In this document: positions 15,198 through 20,519 of the stretch, one piece after another
How the letters are laid out: each line of letters begins with the position of its first letter
Numbering within the stretch: position 1 is the stretch's first letter
Source of the DNA: a virus
Direction: 5' to 3' (one strand)
DNA length: 30,823 bases
IMG/VR virus record: IMGVR_UViG_3300020000_000053
Coordinates: 1 to 30,823 of that record
Program-made: the position numbers and the translations under genes
Notes under the pieces: generated by a model
Databases searched by the model: none
The model's input: only the letters and a program-made list of their open reading frames with translations
What the model was told of the DNA's origin: nothing

Positions 15198-15482
15198 TTA
15201 CCAAGCCTTTCCATGTTGTTCTGCGTACTGATAGACGCCGCCGATAGTGTCAACGGTCGCCACATGCTTTCCCAAGCGGTGTATTTCAATCCCGCTAGGG
15301 TGCTTCCAATTCAACAGCGCCACAGTATCGCCGCCAGTTGCTAACAAACCGGAAAGTTCATTGCCGGTGCGGTCGGTGCCATAAGCGTCTTTGATATAAA
15401 ACCTAGACGGCTGCGGCTTCGCGGGCTTCACCGCTTTAGTGGCGTGCTTTTTCTTCGGGTTTCTGTTCGGATGATTAACCAT
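15198..15482 (-). CDS. Small basic hypothetical protein
   Basis: 94 residues from the ATG at 15482 (TAATG overlap, GGAAG just upstream). The first 30 residues are very basic (NPKKKHATKAVKPAKPQPS), then comes a folded-looking part with NELSGLLATGGDTVALLNWKHPSGIEIHRLGKHVATVD. The basic tail suggests nucleic-acid contact, but the family is not recognised. Confidence 0.55.
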   Translation of the reverse strand: MVNHPNRNPKKKHATKAVKPAKPQPSRFYIKDAYGTDRTGNELSGLLATGGDTVALLNWKHPSGIEIHRLGKHVATVDTIGGVYQYAEQHGKAW

Positions 15483-15802
15483 TATACTTCCAATGTCCTT
15501 TCTTCCTTCACCCACTCAACAATCGCGGCCCACACTTCGGGCGCGAAAGACACGCTTGCGCCCATGCTGGTGTTGCGTCCGCTGTCGTAGCTCTGTTCTA
15601 TGGTGACTTCGATTTGCACCGCTTCGCCTTCGTCGTCGCGGCCTTTCCGTATCGCCAAGGTGGTGGTTTTCGTGACGCCACCAACACCTAGAGAAGCCAT
15701 CGCACGGTAGCGCGAGCGCACAACTTTAGATGCGTTCTTGCCGTGGGCGGCGTAGTGTTCGCGCGGCCCGCACGGTTTCATAAAAGTGTCCAGGGTCTTC
15801 AT
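15482..15802 (-). CDS. Small hypothetical protein
   Basis: 106 residues from the ATG at 15802 (AAGGA 7 bases upstream; ATGA overlap). The sequence contains TLAIRKGRDDEGEAVQIEVTIEQSY and FAPEVWAAIVEWVKEERTLEV, an alternating beta pattern and a final amphipathic helix. No family is recognised; it is part of the coupled leftward accessory operon. Confidence 0.55.
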   Translation of the reverse strand: MKTLDTFMKPCGPREHYAAHGKNASKVVRSRYRAMASLGVGGVTKTTTLAIRKGRDDEGEAVQIEVTIEQSYDSGRNTSMGASVSFAPEVWAAIVEWVKEERTLEV

Positions 15803-16059
15803 TGCGGTATCCTTTTGCGGTTGCGGGCGTAGGCTTTGACGAAGCCCCACGCGATGGAAGAACGGTTGGTTTTGTTTTTCATGGCGCGTTCGCCAAGCAG
15901 CCGCGCCAGCTTTTCCACGTCCACCACCAATTCTATGTCGGCGTCTTCGTAGCCATCGGGCACGGTGGTAAAGCCGGTGCCGCCGTTGCTGGTGGTGTCC
16001 ACGCGCTTACCGATAGAACGGCGCAGCGCCTTAAGGGTGAAGGTGTGGGGCTGGCTCAT
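15799..16059 (-). CDS. Small hypothetical protein
   Basis: 86 residues from the ATG at 16059 (ATGA overlap with the tiny membrane gene). It contains DADIELVVDVEKLARLLGERAMKNKT, a probable beta strand then helix, and a basic end (YARNRKRIPQ). Function unknown. Confidence 0.55.
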   Translation of the reverse strand: MSQPHTFTLKALRRSIGKRVDTTSNGGTGFTTVPDGYEDADIELVVDVEKLARLLGERAMKNKTNRSSIAWGFVKAYARNRKRIPQ

Positions 16060-16163
16060 TGCATCACCCCGGCCGGCAAGCTGGAAATAAAGAGGGTGAA
16101 GGCGCCAAGCGCAAAGACCGCGCCCCACAGCAGCCCAACGAAAACTTTTTGCCAAAAGGTCAT
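16056..16163 (-). CDS. Tiny single-pass membrane protein (35 aa)
   Basis: The ATG at 16163 is preceded by the purine-rich CAGGGGCGGAG, ending 9 bases upstream. Nearly the whole product is one hydrophobic helix (KVFVGLLWGAVFALGAFTLFI). It leads the leftward accessory operon behind a dyad site and a leader almost identical to that of the gene at 16513. The small size makes it easy to miss; the conserved leader supports it. Confidence 0.5.
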   Translation of the reverse strand: MTFWQKVFVGLLWGAVFALGAFTLFISSLPAGVMQ

Positions 16164-16173
16164 TGCGTCAACT

Positions 16174-16200
16174 CCGCCCCTGAAAACCCGCGAGGCGCCG
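16174..16200 (-). promoter_or_regulatory. GC-rich leader that may hide the RBS (copy A)
   Basis: On the minus strand CGGCGCCTCGCG is followed by 6 bases and CAGGGGCGG. CGCCTC can pair with GGGGCG (one G.T pair, 11-base loop), which would cover the likely ribosome binding site of the gene at 16163. An equivalent block with identical spacing lies at 16523-16549. Confidence 0.45.
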
Positions 16201-16211
16201 GGCACGTCTAT

Positions 16212-16229
16212 ATTGTCCGATTGGTCAAT
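16212..16229. promoter_or_regulatory. 18-bp dyad site (copy 5 of 7)
   Basis: ATTGTCC-GATT-GGTCAAT, the best-matching copy (13 of 14 half-site positions symmetric). It lies between the stop at 16235 and the leader of the gene at 16163. Confidence 0.6.
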
Positions 16230-16234
16230 TAGTG

Positions 16235-16513
16235 TCAACCAGCCTTCACCTTGGAAATGGTAAACACGCCGGCGGGCGTGTAGTGGCCCTGGCAAATTTT
16301 GCGGCCGGTTTTATACCCCCGCACGTCGTAGTCCTTGCCGTCCAGAACGGAAACGCAATCCTCGAAAGTGCCGGAAAAAATCAAGCGGCTGGTGGAACCC
16401 CACCGCACGCGGTCGCTGTCGTTCACCGAAGCAATGTAGGAAAAAATCTGCCATTCGGTGCGAGCGAAGCCGGCAAAGCGATAGTTGGGCTTCACTAGGA
16501 TAAACTGGCGCAT
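16235..16513 (-). CDS. Small hypothetical protein
   Basis: 92 residues from the ATG at 16513. An in-frame start at 16597 would run through the dyad and the duplicated leader and is less likely. The sequence FILVKPNYRFAGFARTEWQIFSYI and IFSGTFEDCVSVLDGKDYDVRGYKTG is aromatic and beta-like. No family is recognised. The gene has its own dyad and GC-rich leader, like the gene at 16163. Confidence 0.58.
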   Translation of the reverse strand: MRQFILVKPNYRFAGFARTEWQIFSYIASVNDSDRVRWGSTSRLIFSGTFEDCVSVLDGKDYDVRGYKTGRKICQGHYTPAGVFTISKVKAG

Positions 16514-16522
16514 CTGAAATTC

Positions 16523-16549
16523 CCGCCCCTGTCTTCGCGCGAGGCGCCG
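16523..16549 (-). promoter_or_regulatory. GC-rich leader that may hide the RBS (copy B)
   Basis: The same two blocks as copy A (CAGGGGCGG and CGGCGCCTCGCG on the minus strand) at the same 15-base offset, 9 bases before the ATG at 16513. They have the same ability to pair CGCCTC with GGGGCG. Confidence 0.45.
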
Positions 16550-16573
16550 CGTCGTTCCGCCTATAGAGCAACT

Positions 16574-16591
16574 ATTGTCCGGTAGGTCAAT
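16574..16591. promoter_or_regulatory. 18-bp dyad site (copy 6 of 7)
   Basis: ATTGTCC-GGTA-GGTCAAT, upstream of the duplicated leader of the gene at 16513. It is seven bases away from the AGTACA double box at 16599. Confidence 0.6.
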
Positions 16592-16598
16592 AGCCAAA

Positions 16599-16613
16599 AG
16601 TACAGAAAGTACA
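16599..16613 (+). promoter_or_regulatory. AGTACA direct double box
   Basis: AGTACA-GAA-AGTACA, two hexamers with a 9-base period, preceded by CCAAA. A close copy (CCAAA, AGTACA-AGA-GGTACA) stands at 17237 and a third in the opposite orientation at 18887. A possible protein-binding site. Confidence 0.4.
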
Positions 16614-16615
16614 GT

Positions 16616-16864
16616 TTATTTTAGGGGTGCAGGCCAGCACTGGAAGCCGTCCAGCCGGCCGGCCGTGTTTTCCAAGTGGCGGGATAGCTGGCGCCAGTAA
16701 TTCTTAACCCTTCGGTTGGGCGGGACCAACCCAAGCATGGCCGTGCAGAACTCTAGGCCAGTGCAGCCCATAAAGTCCTGTTGGGCCAATTCAGCAGCGT
16801 GCAGGCTCACCACGAAAGCTAGACGCTGCTTGAGTATGTTGGAACGCTTGGGTAGGCGACGCAT
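16616..16864 (-). CDS. Small hypothetical basic protein next to the strand switch
   Basis: 82 residues if the ATG at 16864 is used (RRLPKRSNILKQRLAFVVSLHAAELAQQDFMGCTGLEFCTAMLGLVPP..., ending PAPLK). The frame stays open up to a GTG at 17002, but no ribosome binding site is visible for any of the upstream starts. The body looks like a real globular protein: a basic N-terminus, helices and two cysteines. No family is recognised; a DNA-binding regulator would fit the size and place, but there is no clear HTH. The upstream part of the frame overlaps the left arm of the inverted duplication at 16891-17124. Confidence 0.5.
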   Translation of the reverse strand: MRRLPKRSNILKQRLAFVVSLHAAELAQQDFMGCTGLEFCTAMLGLVPPNRRVKNYWRQLSRHLENTAGRLDGFQCWPAPLK

Positions 16865-16890
16865 TGGGCGCTTTCGTGGTGCGGGCAGAC

Positions 16891-17124
16891 TTTGAAGTAA
16901 CAGCAACGCATTGTCGCGTAAAGGGCTTTTGGGTTTTTCACTTCTCTGCCAACCAGAATCGCCAAATTCATAAGGTAGAAGGTACATTGTTAGTACATGC
17001 ACGTGTATCGTGTATCCTATGTACTATATGTGTACTGTTACAGTTATAGAATTTAGTTAGAGGGGGTTATAGAAGTAATAATAGAAAGGCTTTAATAAAT
17101 TCAATGGGTTGTTGTTACTTCAAA
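16891..17124. repeat. Degenerate inverted duplication in the strand-switch region
   Basis: The outer ends are a 23-base inverted repeat with two mismatches (16891-16913 against 17102-17124). Further in, the two arms share, in the same order and nearly the same spacing, AAAGG-CTTT, ACTTCT, AAATTC, GTACA and AGTACA. At the centre a tandem GTGTATC pair (17003-17016) lies between the arms. The region is AT-rich, mostly non-coding, and separates leftward early-type genes from the rightward packaging and structural genes. Likely a divergent promoter or control region, possibly an origin. Confidence 0.6.
16981..17036. promoter_or_regulatory. Symmetric cluster of four GTAC boxes
   Basis: GGTACA (16981-16986) and AGTACA (16992-16997) on one side, TGTACT (17020-17025) and TGTACT (17031-17036) on the other. 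Each pair has an 11-base period and the two pairs mirror exactly about position 17008.5. This is the core of the inverted duplication. Confidence 0.5.
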
Positions 17125-17236
17125 TTGAGCAAAGCCCTTTTCCGGTTGGTAGGATTGCAACCAAGCCATTGTTTTCACATAAGACCTTGACAATTCGGCG
17201 TTGTGGCCGTCACGTTGGGCGCTACACGCAACCAAA

Positions 17237-17267
17237 AGTACAAGAGGTACAGGGGCGAAATTCCCCT
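17237..17267 (+). promoter_or_regulatory. AGTACA double box and small hairpin before TerS-like gene
   Basis: AGTACA-AGA-GGTACA (17237-17251) runs into AGGGG-CGAAATT-CCCCT (17251-17267), a 5-bp hairpin that ends 9 bases before the ATG at 17277. The only purine-rich candidate ribosome binding site (AGGGG) is in the stem. Confidence 0.4.
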
Positions 17268-17276
17268 GCGTCACAC

Positions 17277-17618
17277 ATGGCCTCACGCAAAGCGAAGGCG
17301 AAGCCCCCCGGCGGCGCCGTCACCATCTTGCCGCCGACGCCGAACACGGATCACCAATTCAAGCCCGGCAACGAAGGAAAAAAACCCGGCACTGTTGGGA
17401 AGGATCACCGCGCGTTGCGCAGCATGATTCTTGACGCGCTGGAAATGTCGGGCGGCGTCCACTACTTGGTGTACCATGCGATGGTGAACCCACAGCTTTT
17501 TATGCCGCTCATTGGGAAAGTGATTCCATTGCAGATTGCCGGCGACCCCAACGAACCGCTAAACGTCGTGCATCACTACATCGCGCGAAAGAGCGTTGCG
17601 CCTCCAAAGAAAAAATAG
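17277..17618 (+). CDS. Putative terminase small subunit-like protein
   Basis: 113 residues from the ATG at 17277. The N-terminus is basic and Pro-rich (ASRKAKAKPPGGAV), followed by HQFKPGNEGKKPGTVGKDHRALRSMILDALEMSGGVHYLVYHAMVNPQLFMPLIGKVIPLQI. The FKPGN.GKKPG lead, a helix and the PQLFMPLIGKVIPLQI end recur in phage proteins found directly before the large terminase and often labelled small subunit or DUF5681-like. It would recognise phage DNA for packaging. The assignment rests on pattern and position; no clear HTH is seen. No good ribosome binding site is visible outside the hairpin at 17251. Confidence 0.62.
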   Translation: MASRKAKAKPPGGAVTILPPTPNTDHQFKPGNEGKKPGTVGKDHRALRSMILDALEMSGGVHYLVYHAMVNPQLFMPLIGKVIPLQIAGDPNEPLNVVHHYIARKSVAPPKKK

Positions 17619-17621
17619 CGC

Positions 17622-18983
17622 GTGCCACTTCCCGCAGAATTTGAATTGCCGAACGCCGAAGTATTCGACCCGCTGCTAGAGCCTGCGCGCTACAAAGGCG
17701 CGTGGGGCGGGCGCGGCGGCGGCAAGGATTACTTTTTTGCGGACATGATGTTGGAACACGCGCTTTACCAACGCGGGCTTTTTTCTGTCTGCATCCGTGA
17801 AGTGCAGCGCACGTTGCGCGACAGCGTGAAGCGATTGTTAGAAGCGCGCTTGCGAAATGTGTTCGGGCTTGGTGAGGCGGACGGCTTTAAGATTTTCCGC
17901 GATACGATAGAGACACCAGGCGACGGCCTCATAACCTTCACGGGGATGCAGGATCACACCAGCGAGTCCATTAAGTCGATTGAAGGCGCGAACCGCTTTT
18001 ACTGGACCGAAGCGCAAACAGCATCGGCCACCAGTCTAAAACTGTTGCGCCCCACAGCGCGCGAAGCCGACGTGGAAATGTGGTTCGCCTGGAACCCAAA
18101 GCTACCGCCCGACAAAGAACACCCGGAAAATTCCATAGACGGTTTGCTGCGCGGCCAATTCGTCCCGCCACCGCCGCGCGCTAAAGTGATAGAGGCGCAA
18201 TGGTATGACAATCCTTGGTTTCCGCCGGGCCTAGAGGAAGAACGCACCTACGACCTCAAGCACCGCCAGGCCGAAGACTACAAGCACATATGGGAGGGCG
18301 CCTACGAAACCCGCAGCGAAGCGCGCGTGTTCAAGAATTGGATTGTGCGCGACTTTGAAACGCCAACCAACGCCATCATGCGGCGCGGCGCGGACTTCGG
18401 CTTTAGCGTGGACCCGTCGGTGCTGGTGTCGTGTTTTGTTGGCGACCTGGTGGACACTGGCGTGTTGGGCGCCGATGGCGAACGCATCCACAAAGCTGTA
18501 GCCAACGATAAGGGCCGGCACTTGTTCGTGGACTATGAGGCGCACCGCGTCGGCTGCGATGTTGACCATATCCCCGCGCTGTTCGCCGGCAACGATTGGT
18601 TGGGCGCGGACGACCCGACGAAGGCGCGCTGGAAAAATCCCTATGGCGACGCCGGCATACCGGACGCGACTAAGTGGGCCATCACCGCCGACAGCAGCAA
18701 CCCGCAATCTATCAGCTACCTAAATCGCCACGGCTTCAACGTGAAGCCCGCTATCAAAGGCAAAGGGTCGATAGAGGAAGGCGTAGAGTTTCTAAAAGCC
18801 TACACCATCGTGGTGCATACCCGTTGCAAGCACACGGCCGACGAACTCACCTACTACAGCTTCAAGGTGGACAAACAGACTTTGCTTGTACTTCCTGTAC
18901 TGGAAGACAAGAAAAATCATGTGATTGACGCCCTGCGCTATGCGGTCGAAGACGTGCGGCGCGGCCGTGGGTTCTTTGGCTAG
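17622..18983 (+). CDS. terL: Terminase large subunit (ATPase-nuclease)
   Basis: 453 residues from a GTG three bases after the preceding stop. Walker A GGRGGGKD (residues 29-36; the usual Ser/Thr after Lys is Asp, as in some PBSX-type terminases), a Walker B-like YWTEAQ (about 127-132) with the catalytic Glu, and the coupling motif AWNP (about 156-159). The C-terminal nuclease part has RRGADFGFSVDPS (Asp about 258) and ends NHVIDALRYAVED with a conserved metal-binding Asp. It cuts concatemeric phage DNA and pumps it into the prohead with the small subunit and the portal. An AGTACA double box on the opposite strand lies inside at 18887-18901. Confidence 0.94.
   Translation: MPLPAEFELPNAEVFDPLLEPARYKGAWGGRGGGKDYFFADMMLEHALYQRGLFSVCIREVQRTLRDSVKRLLEARLRNVFGLGEADGFKIFRDTIETPGDGLITFTGMQDHTSESIKSIEGANRFYWTEAQTASATSLKLLRPTAREADVEMWFAWNPKLPPDKEHPENSIDGLLRGQFVPPPPRAKVIEAQWYDNPWFPPGLEEERTYDLKHRQAEDYKHIWEGAYETRSEARVFKNWIVRDFETPTNAIMRRGADFGFSVDPSVLVSCFVGDLVDTGVLGADGERIHKAVANDKGRHLFVDYEAHRVGCDVDHIPALFAGNDWLGADDPTKARWKNPYGDAGIPDATKWAITADSSNPQSISYLNRHGFNVKPAIKGKGSIEEGVEFLKAYTIVVHTRCKHTADELTYYSFKVDKQTLLVLPVLEDKKNHVIDALRYAVEDVRRGRGFFG
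18887..18901 (-). repeat. AGTACA double box, minus-strand orientation
   Basis: On the minus strand AGTACA-GGA-AGTACA, the same 9-base period as the boxes at 16599 and 17237, but inside the terminase coding sequence. It could be a functional third site or coincidence. Confidence 0.3.
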
Positions 18984-19000
18984 TTGACCTCTAGGTTAAT
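18983..19000. promoter_or_regulatory. 18-bp dyad site (copy 7 of 7)
   Basis: GTTGACC-TCTA-GGTTAAT, overlapping the last base of the terminase stop codon. It is the only copy in the late region and opens a 189-base gap before the gene at 19173, where it may mark a promoter or operator. Confidence 0.55.
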
Positions 19001-19172
19001 TCTGGTATTGGTGGCGTGCCCGGTCGTGTTGAGTATGGACCGGGCGCCAAGCCCCCGAAGGGTGACGGACGGCACCACAGTGAGTTTTGCCCGCCGGCGG
19101 AAGCTAAGGGCGGCTGCGGATCACGGCACCGTCACCCCAAGGGATTTTTAAAACCCAAGAGGAAGGCAAAGC
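19001..19172 (+). other. Structured non-coding leader
   Basis: No convincing gene. The stretch holds a hairpin with GCCCGGT (19018-19024) pairing with ACCGGGC (19039-19045), extended by GGC/GCC. A 9-base inverted repeat, GGGTGACGG (19060-19068) against CCGTCACCC (19129-19137), encloses a GC-rich segment. ATTTTTAAAA follows, then a strong GAGGAAGG ribosome binding site for the gene at 19173. It may be a regulatory leader or part of a packaging site near the terminase; neither is shown. Confidence 0.4.
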
Positions 19173-19430
19173 ATGACGACCGACAAGAACAAGGGCCACG
19201 AACACCACACGGACGAAGCCCGCGTGGACGGCCGCATTGACCAGGCAACGCTTATTGCCGGGGCCAAGGCCGCCATCCTGCGCGCCGAAGCCGGTACGCT
19301 CACGTTCCCCGACGCTGGCCAGATTGACGACAAGGCCGACGCCGACTTGACGCGGCTACAGGAAGCCGTGGCCAACATGACGGAAAGCCAGAAGGTTTTC
19401 TGGTTTGTGGCCGACACCAACGTGGGCTAA
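19173..19430 (+). CDS. Small hypothetical phage protein
   Basis: 85 residues with a strong ribosome binding site (GAGGAAGG). It has a charged N-terminus with His pairs (KNKGHEHHTDEARVDGRIDQ) and then Ala-rich helices (ATLIAGAKAAILRAEAG, LTRLQEAVANMTESQKVFWFVADTNVG). Function unknown. It is followed at once by a terminator. Confidence 0.62.
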   Translation: MTTDKNKGHEHHTDEARVDGRIDQATLIAGAKAAILRAEAGTLTFPDAGQIDDKADADLTRLQEAVANMTESQKVFWFVADTNVG

Positions 19431-19436
19431 GGGCTG

Positions 19437-19461
19437 TGGGGGCTTCGGCCCCCATTGCTTT
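19437..19461 (+). terminator. UUCG-loop terminator-like hairpin
   Basis: TGGGGGC-TTCG-GCCCCCA, a 7-bp stem closed by the very stable C(UUCG)G tetraloop, directly after the stop at 19430. The T-tract (TTGCTTT) is weak, so it may attenuate rather than stop transcription. Confidence 0.6.
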
Positions 19462-19483
19462 CAACATATCGTGAGGGAATGAC

Positions 19484-19723
19484 ATGGCCGACGAAGTACC
19501 AGGCGACAAGCCGCCGGAAGCATTGGCAGGATTTGCCGAACCGCCGGAATCCTTTTTCACCATCAACAAGGACCGCAAAACATACGTTGCCGATTGGGGC
19601 CGTATCGAAGCTATCGCCAAGGGCATCCAAGAACGCCCGGTGGAAGTGCCGTTGCAAATCCATGAAGCTATCGCGCTGGCGTGCTGGCTGGTGAAGTCCA
19701 CCAACGTGCCACAGGTGCATTAG
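19484..19723 (+). CDS. Small hypothetical phage protein
   Basis: 79 residues with GAGGGAATGAC before the ATG. It contains PPESFFTINKDRKTYVADWGRIEAIAKGIQERPVEVPLQIHEAIALACWLVKSTN; the middle resembles a small mixed alpha/beta fold. No known family. It abuts the next gene (TAG followed by GTG). Confidence 0.62.
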   Translation: MADEVPGDKPPEALAGFAEPPESFFTINKDRKTYVADWGRIEAIAKGIQERPVEVPLQIHEAIALACWLVKSTNVPQVH

Positions 19724-19912
19724 GTGGGCGCGCGGTTTGTGCTGGTGTGCCCGGCCACAAATGCGCCATGCGAAACACCGAAAGAGTGCGCGAGGATAGA
19801 CGCTTGCGCGAGCGACGAACGGGAGGCGTTCAACGAAGGGCGCCCGATGCTGGGAGGGAATACGCCTTGGGGTACGGACACGATTTTGAACGCGACCCCG
19901 ACGGGCGCGTAG
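19724..19912 (+). CDS. Small cysteine-containing hypothetical protein
   Basis: 62 residues from a GTG directly after the previous stop; a second GTG at 19739 is also possible. The product has CPATNAPCETPKECARIDACASDEREAFNEGRP, four cysteines in 20 residues, then a plain tail. It could be a small disulfide or metal-binding protein. It overlaps the start of the membrane gene at 19867 in another frame. Confidence 0.45.
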   Translation: MGARFVLVCPATNAPCETPKECARIDACASDEREAFNEGRPMLGGNTPWGTDTILNATPTGA

Positions 19913-20019
19913 AAGATTTGGGCTTAGGCCCGCTGTTCTTCATTGTCGCGTGGATTGTAATTGCGGCGGCCGTAGCAACCGCCATTTGGTATTTTTGGAA
20001 AGGGCCTGGCTCACTATGA
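19867..20019 (+). CDS. Small single-pass membrane protein
   Basis: 50 residues from a TTG at 19867, chosen because GGGAGGG lies 8 bases upstream; an in-frame ATG at 19768 would overlap the previous gene almost fully. It has a short charged N-terminus (GHDFERDPDGRVEDLGLG), then one clear membrane helix (PLFFIVAWIVIAAAVATAIWYFW). Its stop overlaps the next start (ATGA). Function unknown; lysis-type proteins often have this shape but no evidence singles it out. Confidence 0.5.
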   Translation: MGYGHDFERDPDGRVEDLGLGPLFFIVAWIVIAAAVATAIWYFWKGPGSL

Positions 20020-20441
20020 CGAACAAGAAACCCATGCGCGTGTCGGTGACGTTGCATAAGTTGGAACCCGACGAAAACGCGAACCAGTCGTGGAAGGAAG
20101 CCAACTACATGCACTTCAACCGGCAATACGCCATGATGGAATTTGACGCGCACGGCAATGGCTTGGTGCAAATCAAAAACATGGCGTTCCCGACATGCGG
20201 CGGCACCGACGACGAACGCCAGGTGCTTACCCATTTTTCTATCGGTGTGTGCGATGGACCGAACGGCGCCGGCGGTGCAATTATCAACGCCGGCCCGCTG
20301 GACAACGCGATAGAAGTTCGGCCGGGTAATCACCCGGAATTGCGCGCGGCAATGGTCGGCGTGTATGCCGAACGGCTGCAACAGATGCGCGACGACGGGC
20401 GGCTGTTTGACCATTTGCCGAACTTCGGACGCCCGGACTAG
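20016..20441 (+). CDS. Hypothetical phage protein
   Basis: 141 residues, ATGA overlap with the membrane gene. It has the beta-like MRVSVTLHKLEPDENANQSW and YAMMEFDAHGNGLVQIKNM, and the helical LRAAMVGVYAERLQQMRDDG toward the end. No family is recognised. It is followed by a 78-base gap with a large hairpin. Confidence 0.6.
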   Translation: MTNKKPMRVSVTLHKLEPDENANQSWKEANYMHFNRQYAMMEFDAHGNGLVQIKNMAFPTCGGTDDERQVLTHFSIGVCDGPNGAGGAIINAGPLDNAIEVRPGNHPELRAAMVGVYAERLQQMRDDGRLFDHLPNFGRPD

Positions 20442-20465
20442 ACGCGCCGGCCTTCGTCGTGTAGC

Positions 20466-20515
20466 TTCCCCTTCGCTTGAGGCGCCAGCGCGCCCGCTAC
20501 GCCAGCGAAGGGGAA
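20466..20515 (+). promoter_or_regulatory. 12-bp perfect inverted repeat covering the RBS of the next gene
   Basis: TTCCCCTTCGCT (20466-20477) and AGCGAAGGGGAA (20504-20515) are perfectly complementary, with a 26-base GC-rich loop. The right arm is the ribosome binding site of the ATG at 20520. The folded RNA would block translation, so the site may be a translational switch. There is no T-tract for termination. Confidence 0.6.
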
Positions 20516-20519
20516 TTAC

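Noticed and set aside
17187-17192. TTGACA as a sigma-70 -35 box before the TerS-like gene
   Set aside because: No acceptable -10 hexamer is found 16-18 bases downstream; kept only as a weak possibility.
19016-19240. GTG-started frame of 74 codons in the leader after the terminase
   Set aside because: Low-complexity Gly/Pro/Lys product without a ribosome binding site; overlaps the well-supported gene at 19173.
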